Assembly (NCBI GenBank): GCA_021521415.1
Contig: JAIQDT010000302.1
Span: 1 to 64,000 of the forward strand
DNA from: Bidens hawaiensis
Taxonomy: Eukaryota; Streptophyta; Magnoliopsida; Asterales; Asteraceae
Direction of reading: 5' to 3'
DNA: 64,000 bases
Shown: positions 10,676 to 23,164 of the stretch, in pieces
Layout: each line of letters starts with the position of its first letter
Position numbering within the stretch: position 1 is the stretch's first letter
Program-made: the position numbers and the translations under genes
The notes under the pieces: model-generated
Told to the model about the DNA's origin: nothing
What the model saw: the letters and a program-made list of their open reading frames with translations, nothing else
Database searches by the model: none

Positions 10676-13600
10676 AAAAACAACAAAAATTGAAAAAAAA
10701 AACGATTTAACCAAGCTTTTGAATTTCTTTTAAAGTTTTTAAACCATTTATACCTAGCAGATATTGAAAACATGTTTTGTCAAACGCCTTGGTATGAAGG
10801 TTAGCCTTTTGAAAATCCGTATGAATTTTATCGATTGATATTAATTTCTTTTCAAAACAATCATGTATGAAGTGATAACGGATTTCAATACGTTTAGTTT
10901 TTGAATGGTGAACCGGATTTTTGGTGATAGAGATAGCAGCAGAGTTATCAATAAAAATGGGAGTAGTAAGAAACTTCAAACCGTAATCCCGCAAGTGTAG
11001 CTGGATCCAAAGAACCTGTGAACAGCAACTCGAGGCCGCCACATACTCTGCTTCGGCTGTTGAAGCTGAGACCGTTGTCTGCTTCTTACACTGCCAGGAA
11101 ACAAGCCGGTTTCCTAAGAATTGACATCCCGCTGTTGTAGATTTGAAGTTGATCTTGCATCCTCCATAGTCCGAATCAGTAAAAGCGGTGAGATCGAACT
11201 TATCGTCTTTGGGGTACCATAACCCGATGTCTGGATTTCCCCTCAGATAATGTAAGATACGCTTTACTGCTGCTAGGTGAGTCACTCGGGGACTCGATTG
11301 GTACCTAGCACACAAACAAACAGCAAACATGATATCAGGTCGAGAGGCAGTCAAATACATGAGTGAACCAATCATAGCTCGATACAGGGTTGGATCTACG
11401 GTATCCTCCAATTCATCCGGTGATAAATTGTGACCCACGGGAAGAGGAGTTGATGGAATTTTGCCGTCGGATATCTTGAATTGGCTCAAAACATCGTTCA
11501 CATATTTTGTCTGATGGATAAAGATCTCGGTGTCAGATTGGTGAACTTACAAACCCAGAAAGAAACTCATCTCTCCCATCGAACTCATCTCAAACTTTAT
11601 CTGCATCGTCTTCTCAAAGTCTTTACATAAGCTGTCATTTGTCGAATCGAAAATAATATCGTCCACGTAGATTTGGACGAGTAGCAAATCATCACCCACG
11701 TTCTTGTAGAATAATGTACAATCCACAGTTCCCCTCTTGAACCCACTTTCAATCATATGGTCAGCCAACGTGCTGTACCAGGCTCTCGAAGCCTGATGTA
11801 AACCATAAAGAGCCTTGTTTAATCGATAAACACGATCGGGAAATTCTGGATCCTCGAAACCAGGAGGCTTCTTGACGTACACTTCTTCATGAATAGCTCC
11901 ATTCAAGAACGCCGATTTCAGATCCATTTGATAAACCTTAAAATTTTTTTAGGCTGCATAGGCAAGAAAAATTCATATAGCTTCCAATCGTGCCACCGGA
12001 GCATACACTTCAGTGTAATCTATACCTTCTTGTTGATTATATCCAAGTATGACCAATCATGCCTTGTTTCTCACAATTACCCCGCGGTCGTCCTTTTTGC
12101 ACTTAAAGACCCATTTAGTAGGAATCGCCTTCTTTACGCGATCGGATTTTTCTATTAAGTCCCATACACCCAGTCGTACAAACTGTTGCAGCTCCTCCTG
12201 CTTAGCTTCAACCCAAGATGGTTCCTTGAGTGCCATTGCGACACTTGTTGGCTCTATCTCTGATAGGAAGCAGGTGTATTGTGCGATACTGAGAATACCC
12301 GAAGAGTGCAAATCCGCATAAGCACAAACTATCGAATCCTTGGTAGGAGATACATCATAATCAACCTGATCATCACATACATTAGCTAATTGGTGTCTTG
12401 TACGAACCCCGTCGTTCACATCACCAATTATTTGATCCTGTGGATGCTGTGAATGAATCCTTAAAGTAGGATTTGTAGGAATAGATACGTTATCAACCAA
12501 ATTGGTGATATTTTCCTCCACTGAGTCTAAGGAAACATTTGGTGAATCATCACTGATTAGAATCGGCTCATTAGTCTCTTGAGCTTCATCTTCCATTACA
12601 GATGATGTATCCACATAATCAGCATCATCGGAAGATTCAGAAACATCATTCGATGTTTCTGATACATTAGGAGAGTCATTTACATTAACCGAGGAAAACC
12701 TTGGATTCGGAAGACACTGATCCTCCAAATACGATCTAATGAGATCTTCAGGTACTTCATCAACTGTTGATGTAAACGAATTAAATAATCGATCGTAATC
12801 AAACATCCAATCGGGCCCTGTACCAATTGGTGGAGTAGTATAACTTTGACAATCAACGTGATACCATTCTTCCACACAACCTGAAGAAATATTGAAAATC
12901 CGCTTCTTCGGAGAGTTATATCCCAAGAAAAAACCCTCAAAAGCTTTCTCATCGAATTTTTCAGCATCTTTCCTCAAAACAGTACATGGACACCCGAATG
13001 GCTTCAAATACCTTAAGTTCGGCTTACGATTATTCAGAAGCTCGTAACTCGTCTTCTTGAGCTTCTTTACAATTAGTACGCGATTCAGTGTGTAACATGC
13101 AGTATTCACAGCTTCTGTAACATTTCGGTTTTTCGTTTCACGTTTGTACCCGACCCGATTCGTAGTCGGTTAAAATTAATAATAAAAAAAAATTCTTCTA
13201 TTTAATTATTTCTTTTATATTTATTTAAACTATCTAAGAATTGCCAAATCAACCCCTAAACTAAACAATTCACCATTGTTGCACCCACCACAAAAGATGA
13301 AGGACCAATCTGCAATTGTATTCAAATTATAAAAATAAAATATTCTTTCCCTTCTTCCTCTCTAACCCACGGTCCACCTTTCTCGAACCTCAATTCTCGG
13401 GCATATTATTACAAATTGATCTTGTCAAATCTTCCTTGATCAGAAGCAAGTCTCACCGACACTTTAAACTTGGAAAAACGAATCAAATGATAGCGAATTT
13501 TGCGTATGAGACCGCGGCTGATTTGGGCATGATAACACTATAAATACACGCTTATAATTCAATTAAACGTGCACACACCTTTCTCTCAATATCACGACAC

Positions 13601-14097
13601 AAAACCCTAACCTAATTGCATCAAATGAAGCCGCCAAGAACCTGTTTGATCTCAAGCTCAGCCGCGACCTGTTTGGTGTTTGTTAACCCTCATCCCGCAA
13701 ACATAAACGGTATTTGAAGCATGCTTATAATTCGTTTTGATCCATTAACAATAACCCTAACTTAATTTAAACAAACAACAAACGAATCAACGGATTCAAG
13801 AGCTAGGGTTTATGTAAATGGATATGAACCACTGAACTGGTTTATTTATTTAAATGTTTTCATGATGTTAACAAATAAACTGTCTGGTCTGGTGGTCTGT
13901 GTTGTTGTGTTAAGCGCCTAAAATGGCCTGGGGCGCGGGTTCGAGCCTCCCAGACCCGGTTTTGTATATATATATATATATATATTTTAATTCATTTTTT
14001 ATCATATTATGTTAATATATTACATAGTAAACATTATTTAATGAAACCGAACCTCGAAGGTGTTATTTTGGCCATGGCTTTGCGTCATACACACATA

Positions 14098-14100
<3 letters not shown>

Positions 14101-14164
<64 letters not shown>
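14101..14164. repeat. (AT)n microsatellite in S3
   Basis: About 32 AT dinucleotides without interruption. Read errors and length variation are likely. Confidence 0.95.
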
Positions 14165-14170
<6 letters not shown>

Positions 14171-14352
14171 AATATTATTTTGTTCATTTATTTGTTCATA
14201 TTTAGTTATTCATTTATTTATTTACATACGCATAAACATGCAATACTACAAAACAAATATTGTTTTATTTGTTTATTCATATCTATTTAATTATTTATTT
14301 ATTCGTAGTACTAAACCGATCTAGTTTAAAAGTCCGAATAAATTCTCCCTTG

Positions 14353-14354
<2 letters not shown>

Positions 14355-14411
<57 letters not shown>
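14355..14411. repeat. (TA)n microsatellite in S3
   Basis: About 28 TA dinucleotides. ATA-type trinucleotide runs follow near 14659-14710. Confidence 0.95.
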
Positions 14412-14416
<5 letters not shown>

Positions 14417-16654
14417 ATATGATTTGAATTCCAATAAACTTATATATGTATGCGTCGTATATTAAAACGAACTGAACTAATAACGGCCTAAGCATTTTTC
14501 GTTTAACTTTTCCATTAATACATATATTATAATGCATACATTATTAAAATGTTTAACAATATTAAGTATATATATATAATGTTATGAAAGTTATTGAAAA
14601 TATAAAAATGGATAAAATATATATCGTTTATCAAATAATAGTATAAACACAAATACTACAAATAATAATAATAATAATAAGGATAATAATAAGGATAATA
14701 ATAGTACTAATAATAATCTTAAGTATAATAACAATAAATAAGACATCTAAACCCTCAACGACACTCATTTATCAAACCGATTAAATTGCAATAATGGTTA
14801 ATAATATCTCATCGAATCTCAAATCGTTATTGGTTCTTTTCCTCATTTATTAATATTATTGATAAACAATTAGGACATCCTTGTTGAAGTATCTCGAAGG
14901 CTTCAACGTGTTCATCCTCATTTCTTTTTATTATTATCTCATCGTCACCAATCCACTCACTAAAAGGTAAGTAACTCACATCCCCCTTTTTACCGCTTTA
15001 TATTTTGGGGGCGTTATGCGTTAAACCATTTTCACTACAATTCCACTATTTGCGTATTATGATATTGCTCAATTAGTTATACGTGCGAATGTGACTATGT
15101 GTTTAATTTATGTATTGGTGGTTGGTATCTCATCCTCATCCTCATTAGTATGATCATACGCCGTCGAAGTAGCTCGTTATCCATGGGATTCGAGTGAAAA
15201 GGAAACTTTTATATTGTTGTTATGCTAGTTGTAGTATTTCATATTATCGCAAGGATTGTCATTTTTATATTATATGTATCCAAAAAACGTGATTACTTGC
15301 TCAACTTTATGTTGACAAACTATGTATTTTCCCGCATGGCGCAGGTAGTTATATTGGATGAAGAATCAAAGGATTAAAGAGTAGTTGGACCTTAGGATGC
15401 ATGATGAATAATTAAAGACTATTTATTTATTTTTTATTTAATTGTTATGTTTATTTTTATGAGACAATGTTTGTGCCTTTGTGTACTCGAATAATATGAA
15501 TTTAATAATTTAGATATTGACATGTGGATTTATTTTAGTGTCTTTTGAGCTATGATACAATTATGTCGCGCCCCGGCATATTCCGCCGTAGGTTGGGGTG
15601 TGACAGCTTCGTTCCAGAATTGAACAGGTAGCTTTGAATCAGCGAGCATTGTACGTGCAGCTTCAATCAGCGTACGATTCCTTCTTTCAGATACACCGTA
15701 CTGGTGAGGAACATAAGGTGCACTGAATTCTCGATGAATTCCTTTCTGAATACAGAAGAAATCCAATACATTATTCCTGAATTCAGTTCCGTTGTCACTA
15801 CGAATTCGTCTCACTTTCAGTTGTAAAGTGATTCGATCTTCGTGATAAGATTCTGAATTAAAACACGAGTTTGATCCTTCGATCCCATAAATAGTACCCA
15901 TGAGTAACGTGAGAAATCTTCCGTCACTACTAAACAGTAAAAATCTCCAGCAATACTGGCACGGTTCACTAGACCAAAAAGATCCATATGAAGTCGTTCC
16001 AGAGGAGTAACAATCGTGTTTAATGACTTGCTCGGATGTGATTTCTCCTTTTGTTTCCCCTTCTTGCACACGACGCAATGATCATTGAACTTGAAATTCT
16101 TGAGGGACACACCATCCACTAAATCGTTTGACATAAGAAAATTCATCTTTCGTAAGTGAATGTGTCCCATGCGTCTATGCCAAAGAATAGAATCTTTTTC
16201 AGTCGCTTTGGACACGACGCAAGTAGCTGAGGGTGAAACTGGTACATCATAACTCATGTCAAGTACATAAATATCATTTGATCGAGGTGATCGCATGACA
16301 ACCATGTCTTCAGGAATCGTGTATCCCGGTTGAAGGACATATAACACATTCCTTGTCGGTGAAAATAGTGGTAAATTTCTTATCACAAATCTGCGACACG
16401 CTTAACAGATTATGATCCACCTTTTCACAATAATTAACCTTTTCAAACGTCACTTTCCTGTTTGAAACTTCTCCCTCTTTCGTAATCATTCCTCCTTGGT
16501 TACCAGCAAACGCAACATATCCTCCTTGAATATCTTTGATGTTATTCAGAAGTTCCAGGTTGCCGGTGATATGCCGAGAACATCCACTATCCAATATCCA
16601 TTTGTGATTAGACACGGACCTAGATGTACTCTGCACAAACAAGTAAAATGATTA

Positions 16655-18957
16655 GTTCAAAAAGGCAGCCCAAGCCTCAGTCTTGGGCTCTCCCTTTGAT
16701 ACTTTCGAAAAACATGATAATTTCACACTTGTGTTCGGTACTTGGGAATAAGTGATAGGTTTCTTGTTTTTCTTCTTTAAATATCCATCACGTATTCTTC
16801 CCGAATCAGTGTTGGAACAAATAGGTTGAGCGCGGTCAACACATTTGTTCGTTACATTAACTGAATCAACCCGAACAACTTTTCTCGGATTAATATTCGA
16901 ATACATTATCACACACTCATCGACTTGATTTTCTTTTAAGTTTGGTAATGAATTAGTCTTTCGAGGTGATGAGTCTTTGATATCCTCAATCTTTGCTTTG
17001 CACTTTTTGGAAACATGACCCAGTTCACCACATTTGAAACATAACCGAGAGTCCAAATTGTTTTGTGGTAAAGCACAAGTAGTTTTTGATAGCAAAGATT
17101 TATGAATATCATCTTTGGGTTTGTTAATTGTGACGTTCTTCGGTGTTTCATGTTTTAAACCCTTTTTCTTCTTATAGAATTCAAGATTTGTTAAATTCGA
17201 AGAATTTTCCAAACCTGATGATTTTATAAATGTGATAGGTTTAAAGACATTAGTGTTTGGTTTTTCTTGAACATTAACATTTTTTGATTGATAAAATTTT
17301 TGTTCAAGTTCAGTCACATTTGAAGTGTCATCCTGAAATACACTTTCAATCATTTCAGCTTTAAGAAGATTCAAATGAACTTCTTTGTCAGAAAACACTT
17401 TTGATAGACCTTTTAACTTAAAAACTTTTCCACTTGAGGATTTCAGTTGAGGATTAATGAATCTCATCAGCTCCTCATCAGACACCAACAGCTTGTCTGT
17501 TTGAGATACATTAGATCTTTCCTTAGGAGTTACTTTAGGAGTCTCCTTAGAAACGTTTCAAGTTTGGCTTTTAATACAGCACATTCAGCACAATCATTCA
17601 CTTTTGATGAATGTTCGGATACATTAGTTTTAGGTTTGAAACATACCTCATCAATCTTAGCCATACAGGCATAAGATTCAGCTTTAACAGAGATTGATTC
17701 GGTTTGAGAAGACAGGTTTTGATCAGTGTCAATCTCAGAGTTAGACGAATCACTTTCCTCCGATACATTATCACTGCTAGCATCTTCGATTTTCTCTACT
17801 GGTTCAACAATAGCCACATTTTCTTGATTTCCCAACAAACATTGAGACCAATCAACAACTTCATTGACCACTAGAGCATAAGTAGCAGGAGATTTATCTT
17901 GATCACCAGATGCAGTTGACTTACTCTTATCCCCACCAGATGAATTCTTTCCTGAAGAACGTTCAGAATTGCGTGTGCCAGAATAGTCTTTTCTTGGCTT
18001 ATCACATTCTTTGGCAAAATGGCCAAACTCCCGTAATTATAACATTTTACCTTCAGGTTATCAAATCCGACCCTTTTATTCAATGTAGGAAGATCTTTTC
18101 CAGTTCGTTGCATAAACCTTTTGACTATTCGAACGATCATAGCCATGTTCCATTTTAGGTCCATTAATTCAAGATCGTCCGGGTCGATTTGGTCATAATC
18201 TTCATCTGTTAGGTCACTCGTAGCGATCTTGCTTCCAACAAGCTGTTCATAAGAAGTCATAAATGCACACACAAATGCGAACTGTTGTTCAGCTTCTTGC
18301 AGATTTACCTTAGGCAAGCTTGATGCATGAGCATTTGAGTTTGCATTCACACCACTAGCCATAAAACATACATTAGGTGAACCATTTACATTAGGAACAT
18401 CTTGGGATTGAGCAAAGAACGCATTGATTGGTACTGAACTTGAAGCATGATTTGCTGGCAAAGCACCTCCATAAAGTAAAGGGTTTTGAGTTGAAGAATG
18501 CTGGTTTTGATTCTCCTTCAATGAATGTTGACATTTGATATCAAATTCCCTTTCTTCAATCTTGTTGATGAATTGCACAGCTGTAAGCTCAGTGTTTTGA
18601 AAGAAACCGTTTTCTTTTAACACAAATAAGAAACTCGAATATGAAGAAGGTGAGCATTCTTCAGAGTATCTATCTTATCTTGTTCTGTTGGCTCAAGATT
18701 AACACTAGACATCTCAACAATCAGATGACTAAATCGGTTAATCATCTCTTCCACCGTTTCGTTTTTCATCAAAATAAAATTTCTAAATTGAAATTTTACA
18801 AGAGTCTTTTTGCTTTCAAGAGTGTTTCCCAAACTTCTCGTCTTCAAAGTTGTGAACAAAGAAGCACAGATCTTGATGGTGCTATATTGATGAAAAATAT
18901 GCTCTGGTAATGCCATGGTGAGAGTTGAGTATGCTTTAGTTTCACTCTCAAAATCCT
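16655..18957 (-). pseudogene. Copia gag, N-terminus missing
   Basis: Gag coat protein with the UBN2-type domain (ETVEEMINRFSHLIVE near 18700) and two zinc-knuckle regions. The first, near 18050, has lost a cysteine (CYNYG) and is followed by a frameshift. The second (CFKCGELGHVSKKC, near 17030) is intact. Other frame changes occur near 18620 and 17510. Reading continues open upstream of the first ATG (18916) right up to the LTR edge at 18957, so the true start has been lost together with the leader and primer-binding site. Gag and pol share a frame and are separated by one TAA. Confidence 0.85.
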
Positions 18958-19465
18958 TGAGAGAGCTTGTAACGATCTAGATCTTGTGATTACAACGATA
19001 CTTATGTTGATTAGGTATACGATTATGTTCGTGATACGTTAGTGTGTGTAATGTGTGTGTTAAGAGAACAAATTTGGCAGAGTAACGAGAGGATTCACAG
19101 AATAATCAAAACTCTTACATTAGTCAATATATTACAGGGTATATATAGGGGATGACTACATTCGTTAAGTTAACACTTAACGAATGTGTCATTCGTTACA
19201 TTAACATATACGAATGAACACTTCATTCGTTAATACACTTAAAACATAACGAATAACCCTCATTCGTTATCTCATTCGTTAATCAAGGTTAACGAATGAG
19301 CTTACATTAAAATACGAGTGTGTTACATTCGTTACAAGGTAACGAAGGTAACTTACAATTACAGTGAATGGCCTTTTAACCATATTTACATTATAACCCA
19401 TATACTTTAATCTATTACATTAATAACCCTGATAAAGATCTAGATGTACAAAACATGTATCAACG
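18958..19465 (-). repeat. 5' LTR of the SIRE-type copia element
   Basis: Pair of 1031-1536. In element orientation the outer end reads CGTTGATAC where the other copy has TGTTGATAC, so the terminal T has changed. The inner end joins gag directly with no PBS. The TATA-like motif is at about 19138-19148. CATTCGTT words fill 19165-19375. Confidence 0.93.
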
Positions 19466-19470
19466 AGTAT

Positions 19471-20170
19471 ACTCTCGGTGGGTGATATTTCCCGCTTCCA
19501 AGGTCAAGAAATCCTGTTCAATCTTATCCAATTCGTGCGGAGGACAAAACTGAGCGAGAATCAACTGCTTCAACTCCTCCCAAGTCATCCTCCTAATAGA
19601 CTGATCACCCATCGCCTGAGCCAGATTATCCCACCAACACAACGCCCCGGAACGAAACGAGGTAGTAGCAAAAGTAACCATATCCTCCCCTTTACACTTA
19701 CTGATCTTCAGTACCGTTTCCATTTCTCTCACCCACTGATGTGCTGCCGACGCATCCTTAGTACCATCGAACGTGGGAGGGTCGCACTTCTTGAATTCCC
19801 CATACGAACAACCCCGGGTAGAGACGCTAAACGCACGAACCTCTTCTTCATCTTCACTTGGCATAATCACCTCATCTTCAACCTTTGTCTCCTTACCATT
19901 TCCATCCTTATGCAAACTGTTACCAACCATTGTCTCTTCCATAGCTCTAACAACCTCAGCAACAATTTCAGGAATGGCACAATGAAGAACCTGATAAACT
20001 TCATCCGCGATGGCCGCGTGCATAGCCGGATCTAAGGCGGGGTTATCCCCCTCCTCCTGAATCGGGGTCTCTTCCTGCTGAGGAGTCAGGTTCTCTCTCT
20101 CAGTCTCGACACGTGGCCTACGACCACGACCTCTAGGACGACCACTCTTCACTGAACGGGTGTTGGCCAT
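19471..20170 (-). pseudogene. Ty3/gypsy gag, N-terminal half (element A)
   Basis: The frame starts at the ATG at 20170 with a basic Arg/Gly-rich start (GRPRGRGRRPR), an acidic linker and the retrotransposon gag domain (CDPPTFDGTKDA, the ALCWWDN core and QFCPPHELDKIEQDFL). It breaks at 19470 where the copia element inserted. The frame picks up again at 1025, and the duplicated AGTAT accounts for the join. This half is open, with no stop over 230 codons, so the element may have been fairly young when it was hit. Confidence 0.9.
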
Positions 20171-20483
20171 ATCCTACTCCTACAAAGACAGAACCCCAAC
20201 AAGGTCAAACACAAGTAGTATTTAGAACATGGAAAGTAAGGGTAAACTGCTAATAACGTTGATCAAGTGTTATTAATCGTTTACTTTACCCGCTCTTCCT
20301 AAGCACCCCCTACCCCTAACCATATTTGCATCCTATCTAACACTTAAACAAGTACGCACATAATAGAACCCTAATGCTTATAAAATGAATAAACAATTAT
20401 AAAATTTACCTCTTGGCGTGCTGCTACTCTTAGTTGGCATTTCTAGTCCCTTCGTTTCTAGTCTGAGACCAAGCATTCAAGAA
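20171..20483 (-). other. Leader and primer-binding site of element A
   Basis: Untranslated leader between LTR and gag. TGGTCTCAGAC on the minus strand (20461-20471) resembles the usual TGGTATCAGAG primer site for initiator tRNA-Met, with two differences. It starts 12 bp from the inferred LTR edge. Confidence 0.55.
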
Positions 20484-22807
20484 TGCTCCGATCCCTCGAA
20501 CCGAAATCCGGGAATCCTACAGTTGGTCATCGTACCCAAAATTTACAAAAATTTAAAACCAAAGCAATTTGTTTTATTCAAACCCGTTCAGAGTAGTAAA
20601 CAGCGGAAATTAACAAGTATCAAAAACCCCAGAAAATGAGGGCATGTTCCCAAAGTTAAAATAAAATAAAATGTTTCTTTTATTGGAAGTCCTCGACTAG
20701 AAATGCCTTTAACCCTCCGAGTAGTCTCTAGTACGTCCAAACGGTAATCTCCAATTCCTCAACCTGAAAGTCAAACTAACATACACACAAAGTCAGCTTG
20801 AGCTGAGTGAGTTCAAGTTTTAAACAAGCAATATTCATTAAACAATTTAATTTCATAAGTATAAAATGTAGGAGAAAATCATAAGTGATTAAATAAATGC
20901 TTTTTCCTCGATCAAACACACGACACGGGCCTCCTCACCTCGGGTCATCCCCAAGTAATACATTTGACCTGGTCGCAGTTTAACAAAACCCAAAAATCAC
21001 GCAACACGAGCCTCCTCACCCCGGGTCATCCCCAAGTAATATATTTGACTCGGTCACGGTTTAACAAACCTAAACACGTGATACGGGCCTCCTCACCCCG
21101 GGTCTTCCCCAAGTAATATATTTGACCCGACCACGGTTTAGCAGAACAGCAGGCCTCCTCATCCCAAGTCATGAGACGCGAAGTCAAGGACTCAAGTAAT
21201 ATATTTGACCCACCGGGACATAAACATGCAACACGGGCCTCCTCACACCGGGTCTTCCCTAAGTAATATACTTGGCCCGGCCACAGTTTACCAACACATA
21301 CACATTCACGTACACACTTACAAACATCTAAATCAATTAACCAACGAAGCAATATCATCATGTATAATCCATAATTAATGGATAACCAAGAAGTTACTAT
21401 TGGGCCTATTAGCATCATCAAGCCTAGACCATAACTAATATGAATAACCATAAGGTATATATGACCATAAATAAGTCTAACATATCCCGAGGCATATAAT
21501 ATAATTCACACATGTTTTAATAAAGGTACAACCACAAACAAGATTATGCAATACCAACCCAATAGTTTAAACGAATAAATTCGGTTAAAATCATAATAAA
21601 GTGTGAATGCTAGCCCAAAACGTAAAAATGTAAAAAGGGGCATCATGAACTCACCTGACATGAGGTAGACAATCACAACGATCTAGAGAACCCTTAAGTA
21701 TTCCCACAACTCAAATGCCTGTCGGATTACGAACAATAATTACTAACGATACCGAATCGACACGTTTATCCTACGAGGCGTTCTAACATGGTTTGATCTA
21801 CCTAAAGCCTAGACCTTGCCAAATTCATTTACAACAGTCCCCGGGCCTTGCATTAACCAAAACCACCCTTAGAAAAGCACGGGGACCAAGGATTCCCAAT
21901 TTACTCCCGGAAGTTGCTAGATGAGACAGGTACGCGCGTTTTTGAGTTATTTATGTACTTAGCAACCAACTCAGCCCCATGTGGACCCAATTTAATAAAA
22001 TCACAGCCAACAAGTCAACACGACACTATACGAGTTGGATGGGTCACTAACTCGCAAGCACAACGCACCAACTATCAAGTAAACGCGAATTCGCGTTGTA
22101 CCGACCCGTTTGAGTAACCGACAACCAATTCAGCCCCAATACATAAAAAAATAATTTTCCAACAGCCCGTATATCAAACCGAAGCAACCCTAACTGAATT
22201 GGTCGTTGGTTTTTTCAAACCTTGCGTTAAACGTAACAATTTAACAATCTAGACAACCAAATACTAGCTTTCAATCTATCAATATTCGACCAATCAAATG
22301 AAAACCATAACTCACGATAATAAAGTATGTTACACTAGACATACCTAAGAAGATTATGGAGCAAGAACCTTAATCAAAACAGCCCCGAAGGTGCTCAAAA
22401 GGACAGCCACCCGGTAAAGCCTAAAACAACCGTTTTTCGACCAATAAACGAGCTATAAGGATGAATTAAGGTGAAAAAGAGTCGTAGCAATTTAGTACCG
22501 ACTTGGAATTGAACTCTCGGAGGCTGGATGGTGTCTGATTGCACGCAAAATGAGAAGGGGGGTCTAGGGGTCGTCGATCGGAAATAGGTTATGGGGGGGG
22601 TTAGGGTTTAATTTTTTTTTTGATATAATAAATCATGTTACACTCTAGCCCCTTCACTTTGCTAAAGGTGGTAAATTGAATGAAAGGTTAAGTGAATTAG
22701 ACTCACGAGATCGGCCAGGAGGACCTTTAAGTTTCCGGAACGAGTCTTGGTTAAAATACAAGCTTTGTTAAGCATAACCCTTTTTACGAAAATTTACCGA
22801 CGTTACA
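20484..22807 (-). mobile_element. 5' LTR of gypsy element A
   Basis: On the minus strand it begins TGTAACGTCGGTAAATTTTC (22807) and ends before the PBS near 20484 (GGATCGGAGCA). Outer flank CCTCG (22808-22812) should be the target duplication, with its partner beyond the left edge. Module 1 is at 21603-21657 and the hairpin CAGC-TTGA-GCTG at 20794-20805. A run of G (about 22590) and a five-copy minisatellite lie inside. The inner boundary is less certain than the outer one. Confidence 0.8.
20922..21290. repeat. Minisatellite of about 80 bp, five copies, in the element A LTR
   Basis: Units start near 20922, 21004, 21081, 21147 and 21229, each with GGGCCTCCTCAC and AAGTAATATATTTGACC. Unit length varies (67-82 bp). 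The apparent ORF across it is only a product of the repeat. Confidence 0.9.
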
Positions 22808-22812
22808 CCTCG

Positions 22813-23164
22813 GGTTAGTATGTTATTCTTCTGCGAGTTTGGTTTGTTTAGGATGTTATGCTATATTAATAGTATTTTTCAAAGGGCATTCATCCGACTA
22901 AAAACGAACTCAACTCGCTTATGTTTATTTTGGACAAAGTTCGGTTTTTTTTCTACATATAACTTTTGAAACATAAAGTACTAAAGTTCTAACCAAAGGA
23001 TAATATTTTTACCATGGCGGAAACGAATCCAACATAAAGACCAAGTCTGGGTCTGACTAAAAACGAACCACTCGCTTAAACTATTTTCTTACTTTTTAGG
23101 CCGTTTAACTTTCTTGAACGGCCGAACTCATAAAATTGATTAGCAAATATCGCAACCCAAATAC
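22813..23164 (+). mobile_element. Fragment of an older LTR (LTR C), left piece
   Basis: AT-rich sequence with the words CGACTAAAAACGAAC and ACTCGCTTA, also typical of solo LTR S5. It continues at 35604 after the Tekay insertion (AATAC duplication). It appears to be part of a plus-strand LTR in which both element A and the Tekay element landed. Its ends are not visible. Confidence 0.5.

Larger units (their letters stand above)
13116..15605 (+). mobile_element. Solo LTR S3 (gypsy type) in the copia integrase
   Basis: It runs from TGTAACATTTCGG to GGTTGGGGTGTGACA, flanked by GCTTC (13111-13115 and 15606-15610). It is 2,490 bp with no internal region. Same family as S4: both share the ATGATCATACGCCGTC stretch and the end CGCCCCGGCATATTCCGCCG or a close variant. 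Module 1 lies at 14965-15020 and the hairpin CAAC-TTTAT-GTTG at 15302-15314. Confidence 0.93.
10707..16651 (-). pseudogene. Copia pol: protease, integrase, reverse transcriptase, RNase H
   Basis: Pol follows gag after a single in-frame TAA (16652-16654). The protease shows DSGC (about 16587). The integrase shows the HHCC zinc finger (HRRMGHI, then CVVCKKGK), D in MDLFG, D in RSDNG and E in the NRTLIEAARTML block. The integrase frame is shifted near 16350 and 15825 and cut at 15610 by a solo LTR, resuming at 13110. Reverse transcriptase runs from about 12200 with the YVDD active site near 11665. RNase H ends at 10707. The RT part stays in one frame but has stops near 12057, 11965, 11950 and 11547. 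At least three look like CGA to TGA or CAA to TAA changes. The element cannot make a working polyprotein. Confidence 0.9.
1031..19465 (-). mobile_element. SIRE/Maximus-type Ty1/copia element, nested and degenerate
   Basis: Two LTRs of about 507 bp (1031-1536 and 18958-19465) flank gag, protease, integrase, reverse transcriptase and RNase H in the copia order on the minus strand, followed by a long extra ORF before the 3' LTR. The element is flanked by AGTAT (1026-1030 and 19466-19470), inside a gypsy gag gene. Three solo LTRs are inserted in it. Without them it would be about 11.8 kb, a usual size for SIRE/Maximus elements with an extra ORF. The LTRs differ at roughly 20 positions by eye (about 4 percent), so the insertion is not recent. 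One LTR terminus reads CG where TG is expected. Confidence 0.92.

Noticed and set aside
19478..20035. A 185-codon plus-strand frame
   Set aside because: Shadow of the gypsy gag on the other strand, which has recognisable domains.
21026..21451. A 141-codon minus-strand frame
   Set aside because: It is produced by the five-copy minisatellite and translates it repeatedly. No protein family.
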